A DNA stretch of 64,000 nucleotides from Pseudoalteromonas apostichopi (GTDB lineage: Bacteria; Pseudomonadota; Gammaproteobacteria; Enterobacterales; Alteromonadaceae): the NCBI RefSeq assembly GCF_030297135.1, contig NZ_AP028065.1, positions 558,001 to 622,000 on the forward strand, given 5' to 3'. Shown here piece after piece: positions 26,007 to 35,554 of the stretch (positions are counted from its first letter, which is position 1; the number at the start of each line of letters is the position of its first letter). The position numbers and the translations under genes are program-made. The notes under the pieces were generated by a model. That model had not been told where the DNA came from and did not search any database. It saw only the letters and a program-made list of their open reading frames with translations.

Positions 26007-27040
26007 TGATCCTAGATTATATTCTTCGCCGCCTGGCGCTCTTAATGTTTATGATGTTAACTCTGAGCATCTTTACATTCTCATTAAGCTTTTTGTTTCC
26101 TGGTGATGCGCTTACTAACTTAAGCGGTATTACCAATAGTACCTTCTCGCAAACCAGTGCACTTGAAGAAAGATTTCATTTTACCGAAAACTACATAGTG
26201 CAATATTTTGCCTTTTTAGAGCGCATTATTCAGGGTGATTGGGGGGTCTCTTTTGCATCTGGCGAGAGTGTATTTCAGCATATTAAAGACTTGTTTCCTG
26301 CAACGCTCGAATTAAGCCTTTATGCATTGTTTGTCTCAGTTGCTGTTGGCGTACCAGGGGGTATCTTAGCTTCAGCTTACTACAAACGTTGGCCAGACAA
26401 ATTTATAAACTCAGGCACACTTATCGGCTACTCAATGCCGGTTTTTTGGCTAGCTCTTTTGTTAATTATGGTTTTTTCACTGCAACTAGGCTGGTTTCCT
26501 ATGTCGGGTCGTATGGGCCTACTTTACGAGATTGAGCCTGTTACTGGCTTTATTTTAATTGATATCATGCTAGGTAACTTTCCATATGATGGTATGGCGT
26601 TTTTAGATGCTTTACACCATTTAACCCTGCCAACTATAGTGCTTGCTATGTATCCAACCACTGTTCTAGTGCGCTTTACCCGAGACTCAATGTTGAAAGT
26701 ACTCGATCAAAGCTATATTAAAACGGCGCGGGCAAAGGGCTTAAACCGTGCACAGCTGATTATTCATCACGCACTACGTAATGCGCTGCTACCGGTTATT
26801 AAACAAATCGGTTTACAGTTTAGTACCTTGATCACCCTTGCGATGATCACCGAGGTTATTTTCTCGTGGCCAGGCATTGGTCGTTGGCTTATCGATAGTA
26901 TTTATCAACGCGACTACCCAGCTATTCAAGGCGGCTTACTCGCTGTATCTATGTTTGTCATTTTAGCTACAATTATTGCTGAGCTCACTTATACCTTATT
27001 CGACCCACTATCGCGGAACCAAGCTCATGGCAAAGTTTAA
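26006..27040 (+). CDS. sapB: Peptide ABC transporter permease SapB
   Basis: 344 residues, DppB/OppB-type inner-membrane permease with about six membrane segments. N-terminal MILDYILRRLALLMFMMLTL is typical. The EAA-loop region KTARAKGLNRAQLIIHHALRNALLP contacts the ATPases. It forms the channel with SapC. The start ATG overlaps the last base of the sapA stop; the 3' end overlaps sapC by 14 bases. Confidence 0.93.
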   Translation: MILDYILRRLALLMFMMLTLSIFTFSLSFLFPGDALTNLSGITNSTFSQTSALEERFHFTENYIVQYFAFLERIIQGDWGVSFASGESVFQHIKDLFPATLELSLYALFVSVAVGVPGGILASAYYKRWPDKFINSGTLIGYSMPVFWLALLLIMVFSLQLGWFPMSGRMGLLYEIEPVTGFILIDIMLGNFPYDGMAFLDALHHLTLPTIVLAMYPTTVLVRFTRDSMLKVLDQSYIKTARAKGLNRAQLIIHHALRNALLPVIKQIGLQFSTLITLAMITEVIFSWPGIGRWLIDSIYQRDYPAIQGGLLAVSMFVILATIIAELTYTLFDPLSRNQAHGKV

Positions 27041-27920
27041 TTTATTCTCTGAAGAGTCGAATAAATCGCCACTAGCGCGATTTTGGAAAAAGTTTAAGAC
27101 TAATCACCCAGCCCTTGTTGGCTTATGGTTGTTTATCGCTTTAGTATTACTGGCAGTATCTGCACCACTGCTTGCACCCTATGGTGTAAATCAACAACAC
27201 AGCGATGCTTTATTGTTACCGCCATCTTGGCATGACGCTGGTGATGTGCGCTTTTTATTAGGCACCGACGATTTAGGTCGTGATGTGTTATCGCGTTTAA
27301 TGAATGGTGCAACTTATACTTTTGGTTTGTCGGTCGTGGCAGCTTTAATAACCACCGTGATTGGGGTATTAGTGGGTACTTTTGCTGGTATTAGCCACGG
27401 TATTCGCTCAAGCTTTTTAAATCACTTACTCGATATTACGTTATCTATTCCATCGCTGTTACTGGCAATTATTATTATCGCGATTCTTGGCCCGGGCTTA
27501 ATGAATACAGTATGGGCGATTATTTTAGCTTTATTGCCACAGTTTATTCACTCGGTACGTAACTTAATTGTTGAAGAGCTTAACAAGGATTACATCACAG
27601 CATTCAAACTTGATGGCGCATCCAACTGGCATATTCTCGCCCGTGGTATCTTTCCAAATATTTACGAGCATATTGTGGTTATTTTTACCATGGCGCTTTC
27701 TACCGCTATTTTGGATATCTCGGCACTTGGCTTTTTAAAACTTGGCGCCCAGCCCCCAACCACAGAATGGGGCGCTATTTTGGCTGAAAATCTCGGTTTA
27801 ATTTACCTTGCCCCTTGGACTGTTGGCTTACCGGGCGTATTATTATTTTTAGCAGTACTGTCTACCAATTTAGTAGGTGACGGTTTACGCCAAGTGCTTA
27901 AAGAACGTAAGGCCGACTAA
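27027..27920 (+). CDS. sapC: Peptide ABC transporter permease SapC
   Basis: 297 residues, DppC/OppC-type permease. The chosen ATG at 27027 (MAKFNLFSEES) gives the usual length and overlaps sapB by 14 bases; an in-frame start at 26976 lies well inside sapB and is unlikely. Seen: LLGTDDLGRDVLSRLMNG, the hallmark periplasmic motif, and ITAFKLDGASNWHILARGI, the EAA loop. sapD begins one base after its stop. Confidence 0.93.
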   Translation: MAKFNLFSEESNKSPLARFWKKFKTNHPALVGLWLFIALVLLAVSAPLLAPYGVNQQHSDALLLPPSWHDAGDVRFLLGTDDLGRDVLSRLMNGATYTFGLSVVAALITTVIGVLVGTFAGISHGIRSSFLNHLLDITLSIPSLLLAIIIIAILGPGLMNTVWAIILALLPQFIHSVRNLIVEELNKDYITAFKLDGASNWHILARGIFPNIYEHIVVIFTMALSTAILDISALGFLKLGAQPPTTEWGAILAENLGLIYLAPWTVGLPGVLLFLAVLSTNLVGDGLRQVLKERKAD

Positions 27921-27921
27921 T

Positions 27922-28914
27922 ATGCAATTACTCGATATTCGCAATCTCACGATAGAGTTGCGCACCTCAGAAACCGTAATTCGTGCGGTTGATAGGGTCA
28001 GCATGACCTTAAAAGAAGGTGAAGTGCATGCTTTGGTTGGCGAGTCTGGCTCTGGTAAAAGCTTAATTGCAAAAGCCATTGTTGGGGTTTTGAACAAACG
28101 CTGGCATATCACCGCAGATCGCATGCACTGGCGTGGTGTTGATTTGATGCGCTTATCTAACGAGCAGCGCCGTAAACTGGTGGGTCAAGACATTGCAATG
28201 ATCTACCAAGACCCAAGCCGCTGCCTAGACCCTACTGCAAAAATATTTGATCAAATTGCCGAAACCCTACCCGCTGAGGCCATCAGCGGCTTTTTCTTAA
28301 AGCGTAATAAACAGCGTAAAGATAGAGTAAAAGCGTTAATTCATAAAGTGGGTATTAAAGATCATAAAAAAGTGCTCGACAGCTACCCCCATGAACTCTC
28401 TGAAGGTATCTGTCAAAAAGTGATGATTGCGATGGCAATTGCCCGTACTCCTAAGCTATTAATTGCCGATGAGCCAACAACTGCACTTGAAAGTACCACT
28501 CGCGCACAAGTATTTAGGCTATTAAAAAGCTTGAATCAGCTAAAGAATATGTCAATTTTAATGATCTCTCACGAGCTTGAAGAAATCATCGACTGGTCTC
28601 ATGGCATGCATGTACTTTATTGCGGACAAATGGTTGAAGCAGGTCCAACTAATCGCATCTTTAGTCAGCCATACCATCCATATACTCAAGCACTTTTGAA
28701 AAGTTTGCCTGACTATGAGCAAGGTCTAGCACACAAAGAACCGTTTTATGCATTAAAAGGCACCATTCCAACCTTACAGCATTTACCAATAGGTTGCCGA
28801 TTAGGCCCACGATGCCCGCAAGCGCAAAAAGAATGTGTGGTTACACCTAAGTTAACCAAGCATCATAGCCATAGTTATGCCTGTCATTTCCCATTGATTA
28901 AGGCGATGAAATAA
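27922..28914 (+). CDS. sapD: Peptide ABC transporter ATP-binding protein SapD
   Basis: 330 residues, the same as E. coli SapD, starting MQLLDIRNLTIEL at the ATG at 27922; an earlier in-frame start at 27877 lies inside sapC. Walker A GESGSGKS, Walker B LLIADEPTTAL. The signature is LSEGICQK rather than LSGGQ, as in other SapD proteins. A C-terminal oligopeptide-transporter domain with clustered cysteines (GCRLGPRCPQAQKEC) follows. Its stop shares a base with the sapF start. Confidence 0.93.
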   Translation: MQLLDIRNLTIELRTSETVIRAVDRVSMTLKEGEVHALVGESGSGKSLIAKAIVGVLNKRWHITADRMHWRGVDLMRLSNEQRRKLVGQDIAMIYQDPSRCLDPTAKIFDQIAETLPAEAISGFFLKRNKQRKDRVKALIHKVGIKDHKKVLDSYPHELSEGICQKVMIAMAIARTPKLLIADEPTTALESTTRAQVFRLLKSLNQLKNMSILMISHELEEIIDWSHGMHVLYCGQMVEAGPTNRIFSQPYHPYTQALLKSLPDYEQGLAHKEPFYALKGTIPTLQHLPIGCRLGPRCPQAQKECVVTPKLTKHHSHSYACHFPLIKAMK

Positions 28915-29675
28915 TGCAACCACTGCTCAAAGTTCAAGCGTTATCAAAGAGTTTCAACCTACGTGCTGGCTTATTTTCACGTAAGCGCTTCTCTGTTTTA
29001 AAAGATATTTCGTTTTGTTTAGGTCAAGGCGAAACCATTGCGATTATCGGGGAAACAGGCTCAGGCAAAAGTACCTTAGCTAAATTGCTCTCTGGAGCCG
29101 ATAACGCCGATAAAGGACAAATTCTACTCGATGGTAATATCATCGAAAATGATGGCTTACGTGATAATGACTGTCGCCACATCCGTATGATATTCCAAGA
29201 TTCTGAGGCGTCGTTGAATCCGGGTTTAACCATTGGTGACATGCTTAACGACTGCTTACAGTACAACACTGACTTAAACAAAGAAGAGCGTGAAGATAAA
29301 ATAAAGCAAACCCTCGCAAAAGTTGGATTGCTATTAGATCATCAATACTATTACCCGCATATGTTTAGTAGTGGCCAATTGCAACGTATAGCGCTTGCAA
29401 GAGCTTTAATTTTAGATCCTAAAGTGGTAGTGCTCGATGAAGCATTATCGTCTCTAGACCCATCTGTGCGCGCACAAACGGTAAACTTATTACTGCGTCT
29501 ACAAAAAGATACCGGGCTTAGCTATGTGCTAATTACTCATCATCTAAGTCTGGTGCGCCACATAAGCGACCAACTCGTAGTACTTGATCACGGTGAGATT
29601 GTTGAATACGGCCAAACCGAAGCGATTTTTCAAAACCCGCAATCAAGCGTAACGCAGAAATTGTTGAATTGCTGA
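28914..29675 (+). CDS. sapF: Peptide ABC transporter ATP-binding protein SapF
   Basis: 253 residues, second ATPase of the transporter. Walker A GETGSGKS, signature FSSGQLQRIALARAL, Walker B VVVLDEALSSLD, then the His switch ITHHLS. It lacks the C-terminal cysteine-rich extension of SapD. Last gene of pspF-sapABCDF; the stop codon lies within a small hairpin, followed by a second one. Confidence 0.93.
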   Translation: MQPLLKVQALSKSFNLRAGLFSRKRFSVLKDISFCLGQGETIAIIGETGSGKSTLAKLLSGADNADKGQILLDGNIIENDGLRDNDCRHIRMIFQDSEASLNPGLTIGDMLNDCLQYNTDLNKEEREDKIKQTLAKVGLLLDHQYYYPHMFSSGQLQRIALARALILDPKVVVLDEALSSLDPSVRAQTVNLLLRLQKDTGLSYVLITHHLSLVRHISDQLVVLDHGEIVEYGQTEAIFQNPQSSVTQKLLNC

Positions 29676-29712
29676 CAGTGAGCTGTCAGTTTGATTCGGC
29701 GTTAAAAACGCC
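29672..29712 (+). terminator. Two consecutive hairpins after sapF
   Basis: CTGACAG/CTGTCAG (29672-29678 with 29683-29689, includes the sapF stop) and GGCGTT/AACGCC (29698-29703 with 29707-29712). Neither has a long T-run; together they may end the sap transcript or protect its 3' end. Confidence 0.45.
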
Positions 29713-29767
29713 TCCTACGCGAGCATGTTGATATCTCTATTAACTCTACTCTTTTACCTTACAGCTA

Positions 29768-30109
29768 TTACACTTCTTCTCTGTCACCATGACTTGGTGG
29801 TGTAGATGTAACGATAAAATGCAGTGGTTCAGTACCTTGATTACTTAGCTGATGAACTTGTCCAGCACTTACATGCAAACCTTGTTGTGCAGTGAGTTTG
29901 TGTATTTGGCCATCAAGTTCAATGGTGGCACAGCCACTAAGTACGAAGAAAAATTGTTCGGCATGCTTATGATAGTGTTTTACTTCAGCCTCACCTACTG
30001 GGACATGCTCTTGAATAACACTCAGCGCATTAGACTTTACCAAATGCCAACCGTCGCAATTGTTACCCCATGTATAATGATCTGCGCTTTGTTTGTCTAT
30101 GATACTCAA
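29768..30109 (-). CDS. Cupin domain protein
   Basis: 113 residues, single cupin_2 domain. Metal-binding cupin motif 1 HYHKHAEQFFFVLSG and motif 2 (GLHVSAGQVHQLSN) are visible. Start is a TTG at 30109 that overlaps the acetyltransferase stop (TTGA), so the two are translationally coupled. The substrate or role cannot be told; small cupins of this size often act as isomerases or ligand-binding proteins. Confidence 0.75.
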   Translation of the reverse strand: MSIIDKQSADHYTWGNNCDGWHLVKSNALSVIQEHVPVGEAEVKHYHKHAEQFFFVLSGCATIELDGQIHKLTAQQGLHVSAGQVHQLSNQGTEPLHFIVTSTPPSHGDREEV

Positions 30110-30504
30110 AACTTTTTATACATCCCTTGGCTTTGTGGTGCGACAAACTTGTAGCCAAGCTTTTCATAAAAGCCTGGTTTGTCAGCCACCATAGTGACAT
30201 AACTACCTTCAAAGGCGGCAGATTCAATGTAACGGTCAATATGTTCCATAATGACACGTCCTAACCCTTGGCCTTGATATTCTGGTGCGACAGCAATATC
30301 AACCACTTCAAAATTACAGCCACCATCACCAATTACACGGCCCATGCCAATCAACTCATCGTTTTTACGAATACAAATAGCATAAAGAGAGTTTGGCAAT
30401 CCCGCCTTTGCAGCCGCTAATGAACGTGCTGATAAGCCAGCTTTAAGGCGCATATCACAGTATTCTTCAGCGCTTGGTAGCTGCTCTATTTGACTGTACT
30501 CCAT
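30106..30504 (-). CDS. GNAT family N-acetyltransferase
   Basis: 132 residues. Acetyl-CoA binding motif A is IAVAPEYQGQGLGRVIMEHI with the Q/RxxGxG/A pattern; GFYEKLGYKFV at the C-terminus is the usual GNAT end. The ATG at 30504 has GGAG at good spacing; a TTG at 30525 would include that site and is rejected. Acceptor substrate unknown. Operon with the cupin gene. Confidence 0.85.
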   Translation of the reverse strand: MEYSQIEQLPSAEEYCDMRLKAGLSARSLAAAKAGLPNSLYAICIRKNDELIGMGRVIGDGGCNFEVVDIAVAPEYQGQGLGRVIMEHIDRYIESAAFEGSYVTMVADKPGFYEKLGYKFVAPQSQGMYKKF

Positions 30505-30556
30505 AAATGCTCCTTTTGATACCAATTCACGAGTTGGAATTACCTACAAAGGTAAC

Positions 30557-30582
30557 AAAAAAGGCGCCAGTAGGCGCCTTTT
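30557..30582 (-). terminator. Terminator after ppiD (bidirectional)
   Basis: Stem AAAAGGCGCC (30559-30568) with GGCGCCTTTT (30573-30582), 4-base loop. T-run follows on both strands; on the minus strand it ends the ppiD transcript. Confidence 0.9.
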
Positions 30583-30601
30583 ATTTAACTCATTTTGCTA
30601 A

Positions 30602-32503
30602 CTATTCAGCAGCTTGAGTCGCTTGTGGTACTTGCACTTCAGCTTGTGCTTTTAGTGCTGCAATAAATACCATGTAGTTTTTATTCACTTGAGCCATCGT
30701 GATGTTTTGCTTTTGTTGCTCGTTAATTTCAACGTCAGCCGCTGGATTAACTGCTTTTAGCGCAACAATTGCCGCATCGCCATTGTTTAGGTCAACAACT
30801 TCAACCTCTGGTGCACCTTGTGGGTGAGCCATTTTGAAAGCTTGTTGAACAATCGCTGGTGACACAGTGTAAGCTTGACGACCCAGTGCAGCTTCTTGGC
30901 GTACTGTTAAGCCTTCAGCTTGTGCAACCTCGTTTAAGCTCTTACCTGCTTCAATATCAGCGTAAAGTGTGCGCGCTTTTTCTTTAGCAAGCTCAGATGC
31001 TTTTTGTGCAACCAAAGTCGATTTAATTTGCTCAGAAACATCTGCTAGAGCTTTTGTTGTCGCTGCTTTGTGATCATTTACACGAACAACAACAGCATGC
31101 TCATCACCTACTTCAATTACTTCTGAGTTCATGCGATCTTCTAGCACTTCAGGTGAGAAAATAGCAGCCACAACTTGTGGGTTGTTAAGCGGCTCAGGTA
31201 ACGCATTACGAGTTACTAGTTCTGTTTTCTGTACTTCAACGCCTGCAGCTTCTGCTGCATCAATTAAGGTATCTGAAATCTCGAACGCTAGCTCACCCAT
31301 TTGAGTTTGCTTTTCATAGAACGCATTAATTTTCTTAGTACGCTCAAGTTCAGCACGAAGCTCATCTTTAACGTCAGCATATGGTTTAACTTGCTGCGTT
31401 TGAATATCAGTAAGCTTGATAATGTGATAACCAAACTCAGATTCTACAACGTCAGAAATATCACCTTTGTTTTCAAGTGCATAGGTTGCATCTTCAAACG
31501 CAGGGTCCATCATGTCACGTTCAATCCAATCAAGGTCACCGCCCATTTCAGCACTAACTACGTCATCAGAAGATGTCTCAGCTAGCTCAGCAAAGTCAGC
31601 GCCGTTTTGTAGCTGCGCTAGTAGCTCTTCAGCTTTCGCTTTTGCGGCATCATCGTCTTCACTGTTATCAATTAAGATATGTGATACACGACGTTTTTCA
31701 GGCTCAACATATTGTGCGCTGTTTTGGTCGTAGTAAGCTTTGATGTCTTCTTCTGAAACACTTGAATCAAGTGTTAAGGTGGCAGCATTTAAATCGATAT
31801 AGCTTACAGATACTTGCTCTGGCGCTAAGAATTGCGGTTGATTTAATTCATAGTAATCAGCAATTTCTTGCTCTGTTACTGCAATGCCTTCTTGTAATGA
31901 TTCTTTTGTCACAACAAGATAGTCGATGCTACGTGTTTGCTGTTGTAGAGCTACGCTATTGTTTAATTCGTTTTCTAAGATGAAATCAGTACCAGCAACC
32001 GCACCAACTAATTGGCTACGTGTCATGTCTTCGCGTAAATATTCACGGAAAGCATCTGGTTGGAAATTCATTTGACGAATAACTTGTAAGTAGCGGTCGT
32101 TGCTGAACTGGCCGCCTACTTGGAAGTAAGGCATTTCTAAAATTGCTTTACGAACACTTTCGTCACTTACACGAAGACCTAATTCTGCCGCTAGTTGAGT
32201 TTGCAATTCTTGTTGTACTAAACGGTCGATTACACCTTGGCGAATTTGTGCCATGTAATTTGGATCAGCAGCGATCTGTGCGAAGTATTCACCAAATTGT
32301 TGTTCTAAACGGTTACGTTCGTTTTGATATGCACGGCTGAATTCGGTTTGGCTAATTTTAACTCCATTTACTTCTGCAACGGGTTGCTCTGTGGTTTGTC
32401 CTAAATAACCACCGATCCCAGCTAAAGCAAAAGATAAAATCACCGCGCCTAAAATAATTTTGGCTGCAGGTCCCTGCGAACCTTCTCTGATTTTCTCAAG
32501 CAT
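30602..32503 (-). CDS. ppiD: Periplasmic folding chaperone PpiD
   Basis: 633 residues, membrane-anchored chaperone near the Sec translocon that helps fold secreted and outer-membrane proteins. One N-terminal membrane segment (ILGAVILSFALAGIGGYLG, about residues 16-34), a SurA-like N-domain (VNGVKISQTEFSRAYQNE), and a parvulin (PpiC) domain at about 270-365 (EKRRVSHILIDNSED, then SEFGYHIIKLTDI). It follows hupB with a terminator between them, the usual hupB-ppiD order. Confidence 0.94.
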   Translation of the reverse strand: MLEKIREGSQGPAAKIILGAVILSFALAGIGGYLGQTTEQPVAEVNGVKISQTEFSRAYQNERNRLEQQFGEYFAQIAADPNYMAQIRQGVIDRLVQQELQTQLAAELGLRVSDESVRKAILEMPYFQVGGQFSNDRYLQVIRQMNFQPDAFREYLREDMTRSQLVGAVAGTDFILENELNNSVALQQQTRSIDYLVVTKESLQEGIAVTEQEIADYYELNQPQFLAPEQVSVSYIDLNAATLTLDSSVSEEDIKAYYDQNSAQYVEPEKRRVSHILIDNSEDDDAAKAKAEELLAQLQNGADFAELAETSSDDVVSAEMGGDLDWIERDMMDPAFEDATYALENKGDISDVVESEFGYHIIKLTDIQTQQVKPYADVKDELRAELERTKKINAFYEKQTQMGELAFEISDTLIDAAEAAGVEVQKTELVTRNALPEPLNNPQVVAAIFSPEVLEDRMNSEVIEVGDEHAVVVRVNDHKAATTKALADVSEQIKSTLVAQKASELAKEKARTLYADIEAGKSLNEVAQAEGLTVRQEAALGRQAYTVSPAIVQQAFKMAHPQGAPEVEVVDLNNGDAAIVALKAVNPAADVEINEQQKQNITMAQVNKNYMVFIAALKAQAEVQVPQATQAAE

Positions 32504-32551
32504 TTATCTATCTCTATTCTGATCAGGTACAAATTAACCCTGCTCATGTAA

Positions 32552-32581
32552 AAAAAGCGTATCTTACCAGATACGCTTTTT
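32552..32581 (-). terminator. Terminator after hupB
   Basis: Perfect 13-bp stem AAAAAGCGTATCT/AGATACGCTTTTT (32552-32564 with 32569-32581), 4-base loop, with a T-run on the minus strand. Confidence 0.9.
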
Positions 32582-32661
32582 CACTTGAAGTAACTGGTGA
32601 TAAGTTACCTAAATTCAATTTAAGTGCGATTAGGTATCTCTCACCAACTAATCTTTAATGA

Positions 32662-32934
32662 TTAGTTTACTGCGTCTTTCAGCGCTTTACCTGCTTTGAA
32701 AGAAGGAATGTTTGCTGCAGCAATCTGGATAGTCTCACCAGTTTGCGGGTTGCGACCTGAACGCGCTGCACGCTCACGTACAGAGAAAGTACCAAAGCCA
32801 ACTAGCGCTACAGAATCGCCATCTTTTAGAGCGCCTGAAACAGCCTCGATGAATGAATCTAGTGCACGACCTGCAGCCGCTTTAGAAATGTCAGCGTCAG
32901 CTGCGATTTGATCGATTAATTGAGATTTATTCAC
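32662..32934 (-). CDS. hupB: DNA-binding protein HU-beta
   Basis: 90 residues with a GTG start at 32934 (VNKSQLIDQIAADADISKAA), exactly the HU length; in-frame ATGs upstream would add residues never present in HU. AGAGGA precedes the GTG. The DNA-binding arm RERAARSGRNPQTGETIQIAA is present, and FKAGKALKDAVN ends the protein. HU bends and compacts DNA. It sits between lon and ppiD, its conserved place, and has its own terminator. Confidence 0.96.
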   Translation of the reverse strand: MNKSQLIDQIAADADISKAAAGRALDSFIEAVSGALKDGDSVALVGFGTFSVRERAARSGRNPQTGETIQIAAANIPSFKAGKALKDAVN

Positions 32935-33055
32935 AATATCATCCTCTTTCATTGTTATTATCAAGAGCGATTGTTTTTATTAAAAAATAACATCACTGTT
33001 TTGAAAATTGATGAGCAAATTAAGTTTATGCTCAGTTTATTATATTTTTCTCAAC

Positions 33056-33077
33056 CCTAGGCCACATAAGGCCTAGG
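33056..33077. repeat. Perfect palindromic hairpin between lon and hupB
   Basis: CCTAGGCC (33056-33063), 6-base loop, GGCCTAGG (33070-33077). It could end lon on the minus strand or act as an operator for hupB. There is no T-run after it on either strand. Confidence 0.45.
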
Positions 33078-33150
33078 CTTGAAAACTAGTGCTTAACTTA
33101 TCATACCCTTTGTATTTGAAAAGCCCCTAAATGCACTTTTTTGCGGTTTT

Positions 33151-35511
33151 TTACTGGTTTTTTTCTGTTTCGACAGAAAAACTCTCAACTGGATGCTTCA
33201 ACGCCAGATTTAAAACGTCATCAATCCATGTAACTGGGTGAATTTCAAGGCCCTCTAATACGTTATCAGGGATCTCTTTTAAGTCACGTTCGTTAATTTT
33301 TGGAATAATAACGGTTTTAATACCACCGCGATGTGCTGCCAGAAGTTTTTCTTTTAAGCCACCAATTGGTAACACTTCACCACGTAAAGTGATTTCACCA
33401 GTCATAGCCACATCTGAGCGAACCGGGTTACCAGTTAGGCTAGATACCAAACCGGTTACCATGGCAATACCAGCACTTGGGCCATCTTTTGGTGTTGCAC
33501 CTTCTGGCACGTGAACATGAATGTCACGTTTTTCATAAAAATCGCTATTAATGCGTAGCTTTTCAGCACGATTACGAACTACCGTCATCGCTGCCTGAAT
33601 TGACTCTTGCATTACATCACCAAGCGAACCGGTGTAAGTTAGCTTGCCTTTACCTGGAACCGCAGCTGATTCGATAGTAAGTAAATCACCACCTACTTCA
33701 GTCCACGCAAGGCCCGTTACTTGACCAATACGGTCGCCGTCTTCTGCTTTACCATAGTCAAAACGCTGTACACCCAAGAACTCTTCAAGGTTGCTATCGT
33801 TGATAAGTACTTTTTTAGTGTCTTTATCAAGCAGGATGTTTTTAACTGCTTTACGGCATAGTTTTGACACTTCACGTTCTAAGTTACGAACGCCCGCTTC
33901 ACGTGTGTAGTAGCGGATAATGCCAATGATTGCACTGTCGGCAATCTCAACTTCATGCTCTTTTAAGCCATTGCGCTTAACTTGTTTTGGAATTAAGTGC
34001 TGTTTTGCAATGTTTAGCTTCTCGTCTTCGGTATAACCAGATAAACGAATAACTTCCATACGGTCTAATAATGGACCCGGAATATTAAAGCTATTTGAAG
34101 TTGCCACGAACATCACATCAGATAGATCGTAATCAACTTCTAAGTAGTGATCGGCAAAATGGCTGTTTTGCTCTGGGTCAAGTACTTCAAGTAATGCTGA
34201 TGCTGGGTCGCCACGCATATCTGATGACATCTTATCGATTTCATCTAATAAGAATAATGGATTCTTCACACCGACTTTAGTCATATTCTGGATTAATTTA
34301 CCAGGCATAGAACCAATGTAAGTACGGCGGTGACCACGGATTTCCGCTTCATCACGAACGCCACCTAATGCCATACGCACATATTTACGACCCGTAGAAC
34401 GTGCGATTGATTGACCAAGTGAGGTTTTACCGACACCAGGAGGACCTACTAAACATAAAATTGGGCCTTTTAGCTTATTAGTGCGTTGCTGCACCGCTAG
34501 ATACTCAATAATACGTTCTTTAACTTTATCTAAGCCGTAATGGTCACTATCTAAAATCTTTTGTGCGCCAGCTAAGTCTTTTTTCACCTTAGAGCGTTTT
34601 TTCCAAGGTACATTGATAAGCGTATCAATGTAAGAACGCACAACGGTTGCTTCAGCCGACATCGGCGACATCATTTTTAATTTAGTTAACTCAGCGTTCG
34701 CTTTTTCTTGCGCTTCTTTAGGCATACCTGACTCTTCGATGCGTTTTTTAATTGCTTCGAATTCATCGGGTACATCATCAAGTTCGCCAAGCTCTTTTTG
34801 AATCGCTTTCATTTGCTCATTGAGGTAATACTCACGCTGCGATTTTTCCATCTGCTTTTTCACGCGAGTACGGATTTTCTTCTCAACTTGCAGTAAGTCA
34901 ATCTCGCCTTCCATCAGCGCCATTAAGTACTCAAGACGCTCAGTAACATCGGCAATCTCAAGTACTTTTTGCTTTTCAGGTACCTTAAGTGGCATGTGTG
35001 CTGCCATGGTATCAGCAAGACGTGCGGCTTCATCGATACCTGACACAGAAGTAAGTACTTCTGGTGGGATCTTCTTATTAAGCTTTACATAGCCTTCAAA
35101 TTGGCTAATTGCGCTGCGAATAAAGATATCTTGCTCTTGCTCGTCGATATGGCTCGATTCAATGAACTGTGCTTCAGCAACAAAGAAATCATCGTTATCT
35201 AAAAACTTTTCAACGCTCGCACGTTGTGTGCCTTCAACAAGCACTTTAACGGTGCCATCAGGTAACTTTAATAACTGAAGTACTGTGGCAATGGTGCCAA
35301 CACGGTAGATATCATCTTGCTGCGGATCATCAACAGAGGCGTCTTTTTGCGCCACTAGGAAAATTTGTTTGTCCTTGTCCATCGCCGCTTCTAGGCATTT
35401 TATTGATTTTTCACGACCAACAAATAGCGGGATCACCATGTGTGGGTAAACCACTACATCGCGCAGTGCCAACACGGGGATTTCGACTCGATCTGTTCTC
35501 TCAAGCGTCAT
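33151..35511 (-). CDS. lon: ATP-dependent protease La
   Basis: Cytosolic AAA+ serine protease that removes misfolded and regulatory proteins. The chosen ATG at 35511 (MTLERTDRVEIPVLALRDVV) gives 786 residues, like E. coli Lon; an in-frame ATG at 35532 would add seven residues. Domains: N-domain to about 310, AAA+ with GPPGVGKTSL and LFLLDEIDKM, then protease domain with the catalytic Ser in PKDGPSAG and Lys in GLKEKLLAA. A sigma-32-like promoter lies upstream. Confidence 0.97.
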   Translation of the reverse strand: MTLERTDRVEIPVLALRDVVVYPHMVIPLFVGREKSIKCLEAAMDKDKQIFLVAQKDASVDDPQQDDIYRVGTIATVLQLLKLPDGTVKVLVEGTQRASVEKFLDNDDFFVAEAQFIESSHIDEQEQDIFIRSAISQFEGYVKLNKKIPPEVLTSVSGIDEAARLADTMAAHMPLKVPEKQKVLEIADVTERLEYLMALMEGEIDLLQVEKKIRTRVKKQMEKSQREYYLNEQMKAIQKELGELDDVPDEFEAIKKRIEESGMPKEAQEKANAELTKLKMMSPMSAEATVVRSYIDTLINVPWKKRSKVKKDLAGAQKILDSDHYGLDKVKERIIEYLAVQQRTNKLKGPILCLVGPPGVGKTSLGQSIARSTGRKYVRMALGGVRDEAEIRGHRRTYIGSMPGKLIQNMTKVGVKNPLFLLDEIDKMSSDMRGDPASALLEVLDPEQNSHFADHYLEVDYDLSDVMFVATSNSFNIPGPLLDRMEVIRLSGYTEDEKLNIAKQHLIPKQVKRNGLKEHEVEIADSAIIGIIRYYTREAGVRNLEREVSKLCRKAVKNILLDKDTKKVLINDSNLEEFLGVQRFDYGKAEDGDRIGQVTGLAWTEVGGDLLTIESAAVPGKGKLTYTGSLGDVMQESIQAAMTVVRNRAEKLRINSDFYEKRDIHVHVPEGATPKDGPSAGIAMVTGLVSSLTGNPVRSDVAMTGEITLRGEVLPIGGLKEKLLAAHRGGIKTVIIPKINERDLKEIPDNVLEGLEIHPVTWIDDVLNLALKHPVESFSVETEKNQ

Positions 35512-35554
35512 TATATTCTCTTCGCACTTCATTTATTTTAAAGATTACTCAAGT

